A DNA stretch of 64,000 nt, taken from Cervus elaphus. Its lineage: Eukaryota > Chordata > Mammalia > Artiodactyla > Cervidae. Position 1 is the first letter of the stretch. Each line of letters begins with the position of its first letter. This document shows positions 11,150 to 22,440 of the stretch, one piece after another. The position numbers and the translations under genes are program-made. The notes beneath the pieces are model-generated. The model saw only the letters and a list, made by a program, of their open reading frames with translations, was not told the DNA's origin and did no database searches. The stretch spans positions 29,111,501-29,175,500 of the forward strand of contig NC_057826.1 in the NCBI RefSeq assembly GCF_910594005.1, in the 5' to 3' direction.

Positions 11150-11604
11150 AAAACATATCATGAATTTAAATGAATAAGAAAGTGATGTGGTTAAATAACT
11201 GAAATACAGATTAATGGAAAAGAAAGGTCAGTGGACCAAAAATCCTAGAATGTTAATCTAAAGCATCAATGGGGGGGGAAAAAAAGGACTAATGAATAAA
11301 TTATGCTGGGCCAATTGATTTACTAGTTGAAAATAATGGAGTAAAGATTCTTTTACTGTTCCTTACAATTAAAATACATTCTACATGGATTAAGTGATTA
11401 CATGTAAATATTGAACCTGCCAAAAAATTAGAATATTAATAAATATATATAAAGCTTTGTGTTGATTTAGGACTTCCTAAGTAGGAGAGCAATTGAAAAT
11501 TGGCAGAACATCAATAAAATATTTTACTGCTCAAAAATTAAGCTTACTTCACATAAAGCAACCCAAATGTCCATCAACAGATGAATGGATAAAGATGTAT
11601 GTGT

Positions 11605-11629
11605 ACACACACACACACACACACACACA
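11605..11629 (+). repeat. (CA)n microsatellite
   Basis: About 12 CA units inside the older L1 ORF2 end, between the gatgtatgtgta and atggaatatta text. Probably grown from a short alternating run in the L1. Confidence 0.95.
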
Positions 11630-11894
11630 ATGGAATATTAGTCAGCCATTAAAAAGAATGAAATCCTACCATATGCAATAATGTGGATGGACCTAAAGAG
11701 TATTATACTTAGTGAAATAAGTCAGACAAAGACAAAAACTTAGTTATTATTTATATGTAGAATCTAAAACATAAAACAAATGAATGCACATAACAGAAAC
11801 AGACTCACAGATACAGTAAACAAACTTGCAATTTGAAAGGAGAAGGAAATAGGAAGAAGCAATATACAGGTATAGGATCAAGAAAAAAGGTACT

Positions 11895-14800
11895 CAATGA
11901 GATGGATCACAATGATACCTTCAGGACATTCCATCCAAATGTAGAAGAATACACCTTCTTCTCAAGTTCACATGGAACATTCTCCAGGATAGACCACATC
12001 TTGAGTTACAAATCAAACCTCAGTAAATTTAAGAAAACTGAAATCATATCAAGCCTCTTCTCCGACAGATTCTTAGAAAAGTTCAAACTTCCAAGACTGA
12101 ACCAGGAAGAAATAGAAATTATGAACAACCCAATTACAAGCACTGAAATTAAACCTATGATCAAAAATCCCCCCAAAAAACAAAAGCCCAGGACCAAATG
12201 GCTTCACAGGAGAATTCTATCAAGCATTTAGAGACGAGCTAATGCCTATCCTTCTAAAACTCTTTCAAATAATTGCAGAGGAAGGAACACTTCCAAACTC
12301 ATTCTACAAGGCCACCATCATGCTGATACCAAAACCAGACAAAGACAACACACACAAAAAAAAGAAAACTACAGGCCAATATCACTAATGAACATAGATG
12401 CAAAATTCCTCAACAAAATTTTAGCAATCAGAATTCAAAAACACATCCAAAAGCTCATACACCACGATAAAGTTGGGTTTATTACAGGAATGCAAGGATT
12501 CTTCAATATACGCAAATCAATCAATGTGATACACCATAATAACAAATTGAATGATAAAAACCAAATGATTATCTCAATAGATGCAGGAAAAGCCTTTAAC
12601 AAATTCAGCACCCATTTATGATTAAAACTCTTCAAAAAATGGGCATAGAAGGAACTTACTTCAACATCAGTTCAGTTCAGTTCAGTTCAGTCGCTCAGTT
12701 GTGTCCAACTCTTTGCGACCCCATGAACCGCAGCATACCAGGGCTCCCTGTCCATCACCAACTCCCGGAGTCCAACCAAACCGATGTTCATTGAGTCGGT
12801 GATGCCATCCAACCATCTCATCCTCTGTCGTCCCCTTTTCCTCCTGCCCTCAATCTTTCCCAGCATCAGGGTCTTTTCCAATGAGTCAGCTCTTTGCACC
12901 AGGTGGCCAAAGTATTGGAGTTTCAGCTTAAACATCAGTCCTTCCAATGAACACCCAGGACTGACCTCCTTTAGGATGGACTGATTGGATCTCATTGCAG
13001 TGCTAGGGACTCTCAAGAGTCTTCTCCAACACCACAGTTCAAAAGCATTAATTCTTCGGCTCCCAGCTTTCTTTAGAGTCCAACTCTCACATCCACACAT
13101 GACCACTGGAAAAATCATAGCCTTGACTAGACGGACCTTAGTTGGCAAAGTAATTTCTCTGCTTTTTAATATGCTGTCTAGGTTGGTCATAACTTTCCTT
13201 CCAAGGAGTAGGCGTCTTTTAAAGGCCACTTATGGTAAATCTACAGCAAAAATTATTCTCAATGGTGAAAAACTGAAAGCATTTCCCCTAAGATCAGGAA
13301 CAAGACAAGGGTGTCCACTTTCACAACTATTTTTTTTCCCATTTTCACAACTATTATTCAGCATAGTTCTGGAAGTCCTAGCTACAGCAATCAGAGAAGA
13401 AAAAGAAATAAAACAAATCCAGATTGGAAAAGAAGAAATAAAGCTCTCACTGTTTGCAGATGACATGATGCTGTACAAAGAAAACCCTAAAGACAGTATC
13501 AGAAAATTACTAGAGCTAATCAGTGAGTTTAGCAAAGTTGTAAGATACAAATTAATACACAGAAATCACTTGCATTTCTATATACTAACAATGAAAAATC
13601 AGAAAGAGGAATTAAGGAATCAATGCTATTCACCATAGCAACAAAAAGAATTAAATATCTAGGAATAAACTTACCTAAGGAGACAAAAGAACTGTACACA
13701 AAAAATTATAAGACACTGATGAAAGAAATCAAAGATGACATAAACAGATGGAGAGATAGTCCAAGTTTCTGGGTAGGAAGAATCAATATTGTGAAAATGA
13801 CTATCCTACCAAATGCAGTCTATAGATTCATTGCAATCCCTATCAAATTACCAACTACATTTTCCACAGAACTAGAACAAAAAATTTCCCAGTTCATATG
13901 GAAACACAAAAGACCCCAAATAGCCAAAGCAGTCTTGAGAAAGAAGAATGGAGCTGGAGGAATCATCCCTCCTGACTTCAGACTATACTATAAAGCTACA
14001 GTCATCAAGACAGTATGTTCCTGCCACAGAAACAGAAATATAGACCAATGCAACATGATAGAAAGCCCAGAAAAAAACCCATGCACCTATAGGTACCTTA
14101 TTTTTAACAAAGGAGGCAAGAATATACAATGGGGCAAAGACAGCCTCTTCTTATTGAAGAAGAGGTGCTGGGAAAACTGGACAGCTACATGTAAAAGAAT
14201 GAAATGAGAACACTTCCTAATACCATACACAAAGATAAACTCAAAATGGATTAAAGACCTAAATATAAGACCAGAAACTATAAATCATCTTAGGGAAAAT
14301 ATAGGCAGAATACTCGATGACATAAATCAAAGCAAGATCCTCTTGCTTTGACCCACCTCCTAGAGTAATGGAAATAAAAACAAAAGTAAACAAGTGGGAC
14401 CCGATTAAACTTTAAAAGCTTTTGCACAGCAAAGGAAACTATAAGCAAGGTGAAAAGACAAGCCTCAGAATGAGAGAAAATAATAGCAAATGAAAAACTG
14501 ACAAAGGATTAATTTCCAAAATATACAAGCAGCTCAATGCCAGAAAAACAAACAACCCAATCAAAAAGGGGGAAAAAGACTTAAACAGACATTTCTCCAA
14601 AGAAGACATACAGATGGCTAATAAACACATGAAAAGATGCTCAACATCTCTCATTATTAGAGAAATGCAAATCAAAACTACAATGAGATATCACCTCACA
14701 CCGGTCAGAATGGCCATCATCAAAAAGTCTACAAACAATAAATGCTGGAGACGGTGTGGAGAAAAGGGAACACTCTTGCACTATTGGTGGGAATGTACAC

Positions 14801-15519
14801 TGATACAGCCACTATGGAAGACGATATGGAGATTCCTTAAAAAACTAGGAATAAAACCACTGTATGACCCAGCAATCCCACTCCTAGGCATATACTCTGA
14901 GGAAATCAAAACTGAAAAAGACACATGTATCCCATTGTTCATTGCAGCACTATTTACAATAATTAGAACATGGGAGCAACCCAGATGCACATTGACAGAT
15001 GAATTGATAAAGAGATTGTGGTACATATACACAATGGAATATTACTCAGCCATAAAAAGGAACACATTTAAGTCAGTTCTAATGAGGTAGATGAACCTAG
15101 AACCTATTATACAGAGGGAAGTGAGTCAGAAAGATAAATACCATATTCTAATGTATATATGCAGAATCTAGAAAAATGGTACTGAAGAACTTGTTTACAG
15201 GGCAGCAGTGGAGAAAAATACATAGAGAACAGACTCATGGACATGGGGAGAGGGGAGGAGAGTGTGAGATGTATGGAAAGAATAACATGGTAACTTACAT
15301 TACCATATGTAAAACAGATAGCCAATCGGAATTTGCTGTATGGCTCAGGAAACACAAACAGGGCCTCTGTATCAACCTAGAGGGGTGGGATGGGGCGGGA
15401 GATGGGAGGGAGGTTCAAAAGGGAGGGGATGTGTGTATACCTACGACTGATTCATGTTGAGGTTTGACAGAAAACAACAGAATTTTGTAAAGCAATTATC
15501 CTTCAATAAAAACATCAAA
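11895..15519 (+). mobile_element. L1, 5'-truncated ~3.1 kb, ORF2 onwards, split by BovB
   Basis: The copy starts in ORF2 (gagatggatcacaatgatac). It covers the endonuclease end, the RT domain (with LSLFADDMMLY, the active-site FADD motif, at about 13441-13473) and the C-terminal part (GEKGTLLHYWWECTLIQPLW). It ends in a 3' UTR with tggctcaggaaacacaaaca and ggttcaaaagggaggggatg. ORF2 is broken by stops and frameshifts at about 12231, 12621, 13638, 14207 and elsewhere, and by the BovB at 12668-13220, so it is not active. AGAAAAAAGGTACT flanks it on both sides. Confidence 0.93.
12668..13220 (-). mobile_element. BovB LINE 3' end inside L1 ORF2
   Basis: It begins with the reverse complement of the repeated BovB tail, (AGTTC)n, at 12669-12690. 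It continues through the BovB C-terminal coding region, open on the minus strand for 180 codons (12687-13229), ending with the catalytically irrelevant tail GVAKSWTQLSD. The L1 text caacat/aaggccacttatgg is rejoined if it is removed. No clear target duplication, so a small target loss is possible. Confidence 0.93.
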
Positions 15520-15705
15520 AGAAAAAAGGTACTATGTATAAAATGAATAAGGAACAAAGATATATTGTACAGCAAAAAGAAACATAGCCATTATTTTGCA
15601 ATAACTGTAAAGGGAATACAATCTATAAAAACACTCAATCATTATGCTGTAACCAGAAATTAACATAATATTATAAATCAACAACATTTCAATTAAAATA
15701 AAAAC

Positions 15706-15984
15706 AGGTACAAAGTCAACAATGCCCATAAAAAGTCCAAAAAAGAAAAAAAAGAAAATATTATTATTTTGAATAATTTCCAGCTTCACAAAAATAAAAC
15801 TGATCTTTAAATAAACAAACAAAAAAACTAATTCACATCATAAACAATATAAGATAAACTTTAAATTTTGAAGGTTAGCAGTCATACTATATGGCTGACA
15901 TAAAAATAAGTAAAAATATTACTCCAATAGAAAAGAGAATGTGCGGCAAAAACAGACAATTGAAAATTCATACATAGGGAGTAA
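15706..15984. other. A-rich sequence, no clear feature
   Basis: A-rich stretches (15740-15760, 15810-15825) without a named repeat or gene. Confidence 0.5.
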
Positions 15985-16270
15985 AAGAGGGAAAGAAATT
16001 ACTGAGGCTATGCCACAATCATAAAGGTAAAGAGTTTCCTAAGGAAATGAAACAGCACAAGCAATGGCACAAAACTTTGAGACACCATGAGGTTCTTAAG
16101 AAACACCATGATGAGAGGACTGGGGCATATGGCTAGGAAGGTAGACAGGGGTCAGATTATGCAGATAATGATGAGCCACTGAAGGATATCACTAATATAG
16201 AGATATGGCCAGACTGATACATTAGAAAGTTTTTTCTGGCAATAAGGAGGAAGGCTTAAGGAGGATGACA
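15985..16270 (-). mobile_element. Possible L2 fragment
   Basis: ggtcagattatgcagataat gatgagccactgaaggata and the following text follow the reverse complement of the L2 3' region (complement of ctacatgatctggcc) only loosely. Very old. Confidence 0.4.
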
Positions 16271-17044
16271 AAGAGAATGTTAAAACAAACAATTTTTAGA
16301 ATATGTTCAATATCTCATCTCAAATTCGTGATATATAAAATTCCAATTTATCAATTTTTAAGAGCAAAAGAATGACCAAGAAAAGTAGCTGCAAGTTCAT
16401 CATAAACCTTCCAGATTTCATACAATAAAGCTACAGTAATCAAAACAGCATGGTACAGGCACAAAAACAGACATGTAGATCAATGGAACAGAAGAGAGGG
16501 CCCAGAAATAAACCCACACATCTATGGTCAATTAATCTGCAACCAAAATGGCAAGAATATACAATGAGAAAAAATAGTCTCTTCAGTGAGGGGCACTGGA
16601 AAAGTTAGACAGCTAAACATAAATCAATGAAATTATAACACTCCCTCAAACTCTAAACAAAAATAAACTCAAAATGGTTTAAAGACCAACATATAGGACA
16701 TGACACAATAAAAACCCTAGAAGAGAACATAGGCCAGACATTCTCGACATAAATTGTAGCAATATTTTCTAAAATCAGTCTCCCAAGGCAAAAGAAATAA
16801 GCAACAGCAAATGAATGGGACCTAATCAAACTTAAATACTTTTGCACAGTAGAGGAAACCATAAATAAAATGAAAAAACAGCCTACCAAATGGGAGAAAA
16901 TATTCGCACTCACACAACTCAGTATCAAAAACACAAACAACCCAATCAAAAAAATGGGCAGAAGACCTAAATAGACATTTCTCCAAGGAAGACATACAGC
17001 TAGCCAACAGCCACAGGAAAAGATGCTCAACACTGCTAATTACT

Positions 17045-17078
17045 GCTGCTACTGCTGCTGCTGCTGCTGCTAAGTCGC
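17045..17078 (-). mobile_element. Tail-only stub of a Bov-A2 SINE
   Basis: A GCT repeat followed by CTAAGTCGCT interrupts L1 text that elsewhere reads attactagagaaatgca. (GCT)n plus ctaagtcgct is exactly the reverse complement of the last bases and (AGC)n tail of Bov-A2, so about 10 bases of SINE body are present. Confidence 0.65.
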
Positions 17079-17680
17079 TAGAGAAATGCAGATCAAAATC
17101 ACAAGGAGGTATCACCTCATACAAGTCAGAATGGCTATCATCAAAAAGCTTACAAATAACAAATGCTGGAGAGGGTGTGCAGAAAAGGGAACCCTTCTAC
17201 ACTGTTGGAAAGTAAGTTGGTGCAGCCACTATAGAGAATATATGGAGGTTCCTAAAGAAACTAAAAATAGAGCTACCATATGATCCAGCAATCTTACACC
17301 TAAGGATATATATGCACCCACGATGGAACATTACTCAGCCATAAAAAAGAATGAAATATTGCCATTTGTGACATGGATGGACCTAGAGAATATCATACCA
17401 AGTCAGACAAAGACAAATATATATCACTTACAATGTAGAATCTAAAAAATAATACAAATGAATCCAGAGACAAAACGGAAACACAGACACAGAAAACAAA
17501 CTTATGGTTACCAAAGAGGAAAGAGAACAGAGAGGGATAAATTAGGACTATGGGACTAACATAGACAAACTACTATACATAAAATAGATAAGCAACAAGG
17601 ATTTACTGCAGAGTACAGAGAATTATAGTTAATAGCTTATAATAACCTATAATGGGAAATAATCTAAATATTTATTTGCT

Positions 17681-18161
17681 ATTGTTCAGTTGTTAACTTG
17701 TGTCCAACTCTGTGACTGCAGCACAGCAGGCTCCACGGCCCTCTACTATTTCCCAGAGTTTGCTCAAATTGATGTCCACTGAGTCAAAGATGCTATCCAT
17801 CCATCTCATCCTCTGCTGCCCTTTTCTCCTTTTGCCTTAAATCTTTTCCAGCATCAGGGTCTTTTCTAATGAGTCAGCTTTTTGCATCAGGTGGCCAAAG
17901 TATTAGAGCTTCAGCATCAGTCTTTCCAATGAATATTTAGGGTTGATTTTCTTTAGGATTGACTGGTTTGATCTCCCTACAGTCCAAGAGAGTTTTAAGA
18001 GTCTTCTCCAACATCACAGCTCTAAAGTATCAGTTCTTCAGGGCTTAGCCTTCTTTATGGTCCAACAACCATACATGACTACTGGAAAAACTATAGCTTT
18101 GACTAGACAGACCTTTGTTGGCAAAGTGGTGTCTCTGCTTTTTAATACACTGTATAGGTTA
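17681..18161 (-). mobile_element. BovB LINE 3' end
   Basis: The reverse complement of BovB 3' sequence: gttcagttgttaacttgtgt, then tggccaaagtattagagctt, then gactagacagacctttgttg. It is shortened and diverged, with several small deletions. It sits inside an L1 3' UTR. Confidence 0.9.
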
Positions 18162-18204
18162 AACTGACTCACAGTGCTGTATACCTAATACTCTAAATCA
18201 ACTA

Positions 18205-18370
18205 AACTTTCAAAAGAGGGAAAGGGGGAAGAAAAGGAGGGAGTGAGAGAGAGGGAAAAAAAGAGAGAAAGGAAGGGAAAGAGTGAGGAAGCGGGGGAGG
18301 GGGGAGAGAGAGAAAGAAAGAGGCAGAAAGAAAGAACTGAAGAAAGGAAAGAAGAAAGGAAGACAAAAAA
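18205..18370 (+). repeat. Purine-rich (GAAA/GGGA) low-complexity tract
   Basis: Almost pure G and A on the plus strand over about 160 bases, directly after the L1 3' end, so probably grown from its A-rich tail. Confidence 0.9.
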
Positions 18371-20024
18371 TCTCCAGGGTTATGATGAAGGTAGATAGAT
18401 GGATCTTCTATTTTAGGGGAACTATACCCTATCCTATTCCCTAAAGAATGAGCATTTTAATTGCTTTGCCAATAACCATAATGGATTTGTAACAGGTCAG
18501 TTACTTCTGTTCAGCAATTTGATTTTTATCTATGTCGTCTATGGCCACAAAAGAAAACAATATTGACAGGTGCTGATGCAGATCAAACAAGAAACTTTCT
18601 TCTAATTATCATCAGGTTCTAGTTAACTGAGTTAATCCAATACTGTCATTACGACCACAATTTTTTTCACAATTGATTTCACAATAATAAGTAAACGATC
18701 TCATCAACTGGTTAGGAAGGACTCTAGATATTAAACTATTACAGTTTGTCTATTTAAAGCTCTCATAGTTGATAGCATGGAACGTACATCAGTGATGTTA
18801 ACAGAAGAGACAGAAATGAATGTATGCACTTGGCTACAACATTCTACCACAGAGAAACATACAAAAATATTCTACAGAAATGAAGATTAAATTTTTTTTC
18901 TACAGCAATCTGGTAGCAAATGGTTCACTTAAATTCACAAATACGGAAAAGTGAAAAATACACATCTTGCTTAAAGATTATAGCTTATCCTATAAAATGT
19001 TTTTCTTTATCTCTGTAGTAGGTTCATGAATGAAAGGTTCATATTAAATAAATCAGATATTTAAAACAGTAGAGATATTTGACTAAATAATATGATGAAT
19101 TAAATTTATATAAATGCTTGTAGTTTATATTAGTTAAGGGAAATACTCTTCTTTGGCTGGGAAAAATAAATATTAACAGTAAAATATTAACTGCAAAGCC
19201 AGTTGATTATTAAAAAGACACTTTCACAGTGCCAATCAATGAGACTTTACTAAACTAACCACTAAAGCAGCAGTCTGGGGAAGGTCAATTAGCAGTAAGT
19301 TTCTCCAATGCTTGCTCCCACTAGTACAGAATTAATAAAACATGTTTACGTATTGCCTTGAGCAAACCTGAAGAATACTGCCAGTGCAATCTGAACTATA
19401 ATTACATATTCATAATACCCTCCTTACTGAGAAATTCTCATTTATTCTTCATCTACTTCCCAAGTTTAACTAACTTTAGGAAAAATTCCAGTAAAAATTA
19501 CCTAAAATCTCATGGCAATGTACTTTCAATTTTATCCTTTTTCCAATTACACATGACACAAATGTAGTTCTTTGAAGACACAATGGCCCCCAAGACTTTA
19601 TGCCACATACTCCCAAAATTATATACCTAGAATTATTTTAAAAGTGTCTACATCCATAGTTTTGCACCAACTAATGTGAAGCTACAAAATGCAGTATTCT
19701 TAACTTCATCATGTCATACAGATTTCAAAACAGATATAAGAAGTGGAGATAAGGTAGTTAATTAATTCTCTATTTCCTCTAGAGAAACTGAACTTGTCTC
19801 CTCTATAAGATAACATAATATAAAATGGAAAATTTGTTGTAACAGTAAAAGAGAGGAATAGAAGTTAAGAGTTTTATGGGAAGGAAGAGAGCCCATTGTA
19901 AAGGGATACCTTAGGCTTAGTAGATATAATCTTCTAACCAAGAAACAAAGATATGGACAAACCTTAGAAGAGATGTGTTACTACTATACCTTAAGTCAAC
20001 TAAAGTTTATACTCCTTGTACCTT
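18371..20024. other. No recognisable feature
   Basis: AT-rich intronic sequence with no open frame above 70 codons of interest and no repeat family I can name. Confidence 0.5.
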
Positions 20025-20039
20025 AAGAATAGTACCTCT

Positions 20040-20851
20040 AAGACGGATGAAACTGGAGCCCATTACACAGAGTGAAGAAAGCCAGAAAGATAAAGATCAT
20101 TACAGCATACTAACACATATATATGGAATTTAGAAAGATGGTAATGATAACCCTATACGCAAAACAGAAAAAGAGACACAGATGTACAGAACAGACTTTT
20201 GGACTCTGTGGGAGAAGGCGAGGGTGGGATATTTCGAGAGAACAGCATGTATATTATCTATAGGGAAACAGATCACCAGCCCAAGTGGGATGCATGAGAC
20301 AAGTGCTCGGGCCTGGTGCACTGGGAAGACCCAGAGGAATCGGGTGGAGGGAGGTGGGAGGGGGGATCGGGATGGGTAACACATGTAACTCCATGGTTGA
20401 TTCATATCAATGTATGACAAAACCCACTGCAATGTCGTGAAGTAATTAGCCTCCAACTAATAAAAATAAATGAAAAAAAAAAAAGATGGTAATGATAACC
20501 CTATATGCAGGACAGAAAAAGAGACACAGATGTATAGAACAGACTTTTGGACTCTGTGGGAGAAGACGAGGGTGGGATGATCTGAGAGAATAGCATTGAA
20601 ACAAGTATACTATCAAGGGTGAAACAGATCACCAGCCCAGGTTGGATGCATGAGACAAGTGCTCAGGGCTGGTGCACTGGGAAGACCCAGAGGGATGGGT
20701 TGGGGAGGGAGGTGGGAGGGGGGATCAGGATGGGGAACACATGTAAATCCATGGCTAATTCATGTCAATGTATGGCAAAAACCACTACAATACTGTAAAG
20801 TAATTAGCCTCCAACTAATAAAAATAAATGGGAAAAAAAATGAAAAAAAAA
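20040..20851 (+). mobile_element. Two L1 3' ends in tandem within one target duplication
   Basis: Copy 1 (20040-20484) starts gacggatgaaactggagccc and ends in A12. Copy 2 (20485-20851) starts gatggtaatgataaccctat and ends in an A-rich tail. One perfect 15-bp repeat, AAGAATAGTACCTCT, flanks the pair (20025-20039 and 20852-20866). The copies differ at diagnostic places: atatttcgagagaacagc in copy 1 against atgatctgagagaatagc in copy 2. They therefore belong to different L1 subtypes and are not a simple duplication. Confidence 0.92.
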
Positions 20852-20866
20852 AAGAATAGTACCTCT

Positions 20867-21365
20867 GTAGATACCAAATTATTCTTTGAAAAGTCACTTC
20901 ACTGAGCAACTTCTTCAATTTCTTTCCAAGTCTTTCTGAAAATCAGATTACATTTTAGATCTAGAGTAATTATTAAAAAAGAAGAAAGCATATGGCTTCA
21001 AATAATAATTCCAGAAAAGAAAATGAACTAGTAAAATAAGAAGTCAATTTAGGATTTATTTTGGCAAATGTTAAGTATGAAGTCATAGCATGTCACCAAA
21101 GAGACCACCTGAGCTAATTAATCCTGGTTCCCAAAATGAAATTGTCTGTATAGAATTCAATCCATTTCTTAAGATAAAAGTCTGGAGAGAAGGCAGGTGT
21201 GAGACACCTTTTATTCTGGTAGATACTTTTACATCAAGAAAAAGTCAATGATTCTTTAGGAATTCTGACATCACTATTGATGATCTAGAAATTTCTCCAC
21301 CAGTTAGCCACAGAAAGCTGAAATTTATAGTCAATCTTGAAATACATACAAACTGGTAATCTAAA
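20867..21365. other. No recognisable feature
   Basis: AT-rich intronic sequence, nothing seen. Confidence 0.5.
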
Positions 21366-21373
21366 CAGTTTGT

Positions 21374-21566
21374 TGTTTTTTTTTTTTTTTTTTTTTTGCT
21401 TTTTTTTTTTTAATTTGTACCATTGCTTTTTTTTTCCCCATTTATTTTTATAAGTTGGAGGCTAATTACTTTACAATATTGTAGCGGTTTTTGCCATACA
21501 TTGACATGAATCAGCCATGGATTTACATGTATTCCCCATCCCGATCCCCCCTCCCACCTCCCTCCC
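21374..21566 (-). mobile_element. Young L1 3' end, ~190 bp
   Basis: The T-rich complement of the A tail (21374-21440, interrupted by gc and aatttgtaccattgc) is followed by the reverse complement of the bovine L1 3' UTR (ggaggctaattactttacaa ... cccctcccacctccctcccc). The 8-bp target repeat CAGTTTGT is at 21366-21373 and 21567-21574. It lies in sense orientation to MNAT1. Confidence 0.9.
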
Positions 21567-21574
21567 CAGTTTGT

Positions 21575-21944
21575 CTTCTTGACTGTTGTGGATACAGAAT
21601 ATATTGCACAGTCTGTTGAGAGAGACGAAAATATACTTCTAGAAGCCTGGAACTAACTATATTCTAAATAGTCAGTAATAACTGAAAGTCCCCCAACCAC
21701 TAAAACAAAATAAAATCATGATCCTGTATCCTTTATTTAGACTCAAATAAAATTTTAGGTAGGAAAAACCCTCCAGCACTCCAGGTCTCAACAGATCACA
21801 GCTAGAAGAATTTGAAGCCTATGATACATGGATGATAACTTCAGGCACAAAACTGAGATCAAACTACAGACTTGATACTCAGCTCTCTACATTAATGGCC
21901 TGACAGAAGAAGGGACATAAATATTTCTGGCCATCAGTTTTGTT
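21575..21944. other. No recognisable feature
   Basis: Nothing supported beyond intronic sequence. Confidence 0.5.
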
Positions 21945-22440
21945 TATCTCAAGTCTCTACTGTTTTGTTGCATAGACTATCCAACATTCAAACAAAATTA
22001 CAATAAACACAAGAGAGCAAGAAAAACAAATCTATTATTAAGGCATAAAATAATCAACAGAACTGAACCCAGACATGCTGAAACTATCAAAGAGGCACTT
22101 CAAAATAACACGATTAATAAGCTGAAGGAACTAGTGGAAAAAGTGGGTAATATGTACAAATAGGAAATTTCAACAAAAAGATGGAGATTACAAAGGGGAG
22201 TGAAATGGAAATGCTAGAAATGAAAAATGCAATATCAGAAAGAATACCTTTGATGAGCTTATCAGCAAGAAGGGCACAGAAGAAGAATAAGTAAACTGTG
22301 AGGATAGGACAAGAAGAATTATCCAAACTTCCAAAACACAAACTCAAGAAAAGACTGAAAAAACACAAAATAGAGCATTCAAGACTGTAAAACAACATCA
22401 GAAGGTTTTACATATGTGAAATCAGAGTCTCAAAATGAAA
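21945..22440 (+). mobile_element. Old L1 (L1M-type) 5' UTR/ORF1-region fragment
   Basis: The text gaaatgctagaaatgaaaaa, tgatgagcttatcagcaaga and atccaaacttccaaaacaca follows the upstream, ORF1-proximal part of old mammalian L1M elements. It is one of the few pieces of L1 5' sequence in the window. Confidence 0.65.

Larger units (their letters stand above)
11160..15705 (+). mobile_element. Older L1 3' portion, split by a younger L1
   Basis: ORF2-end text (11160-11880) includes cccaaatgtccatcaacaga and ggaatattagtcagccatta. Its 3' UTR resumes at 15534-15705 (ataaaatgaataaggaac ... gctgtaaccagaaattaaca). The two parts join in register when the 14-bp target repeat AGAAAAAAGGTACT (11881-11894 and 15520-15533) and the DNA between are removed. 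Confidence 0.87.
16405..18195 (+). mobile_element. L1 3' portion (ORF2 end and 3' UTR), split by BovB and a SINE stub
   Basis: ORF2-end text runs aaagctacagtaatcaaaac ... gaaataaacccacacatcta ... ctggagagggtgtgcagaaa ... ggaacattactcagccataa. The 3' UTR (aagcaacaaggatttactgc) is interrupted at 17680 by BovB and resumes at about 18162 (aactgactcacagtgctgta). Many stops; inactive. Confidence 0.88.

Noticed and set aside
12687..13229. 180-codon minus frame
   Set aside because: It is the C-terminal region of BovB carried in a 553-bp truncated copy, without start context or catalytic residues.
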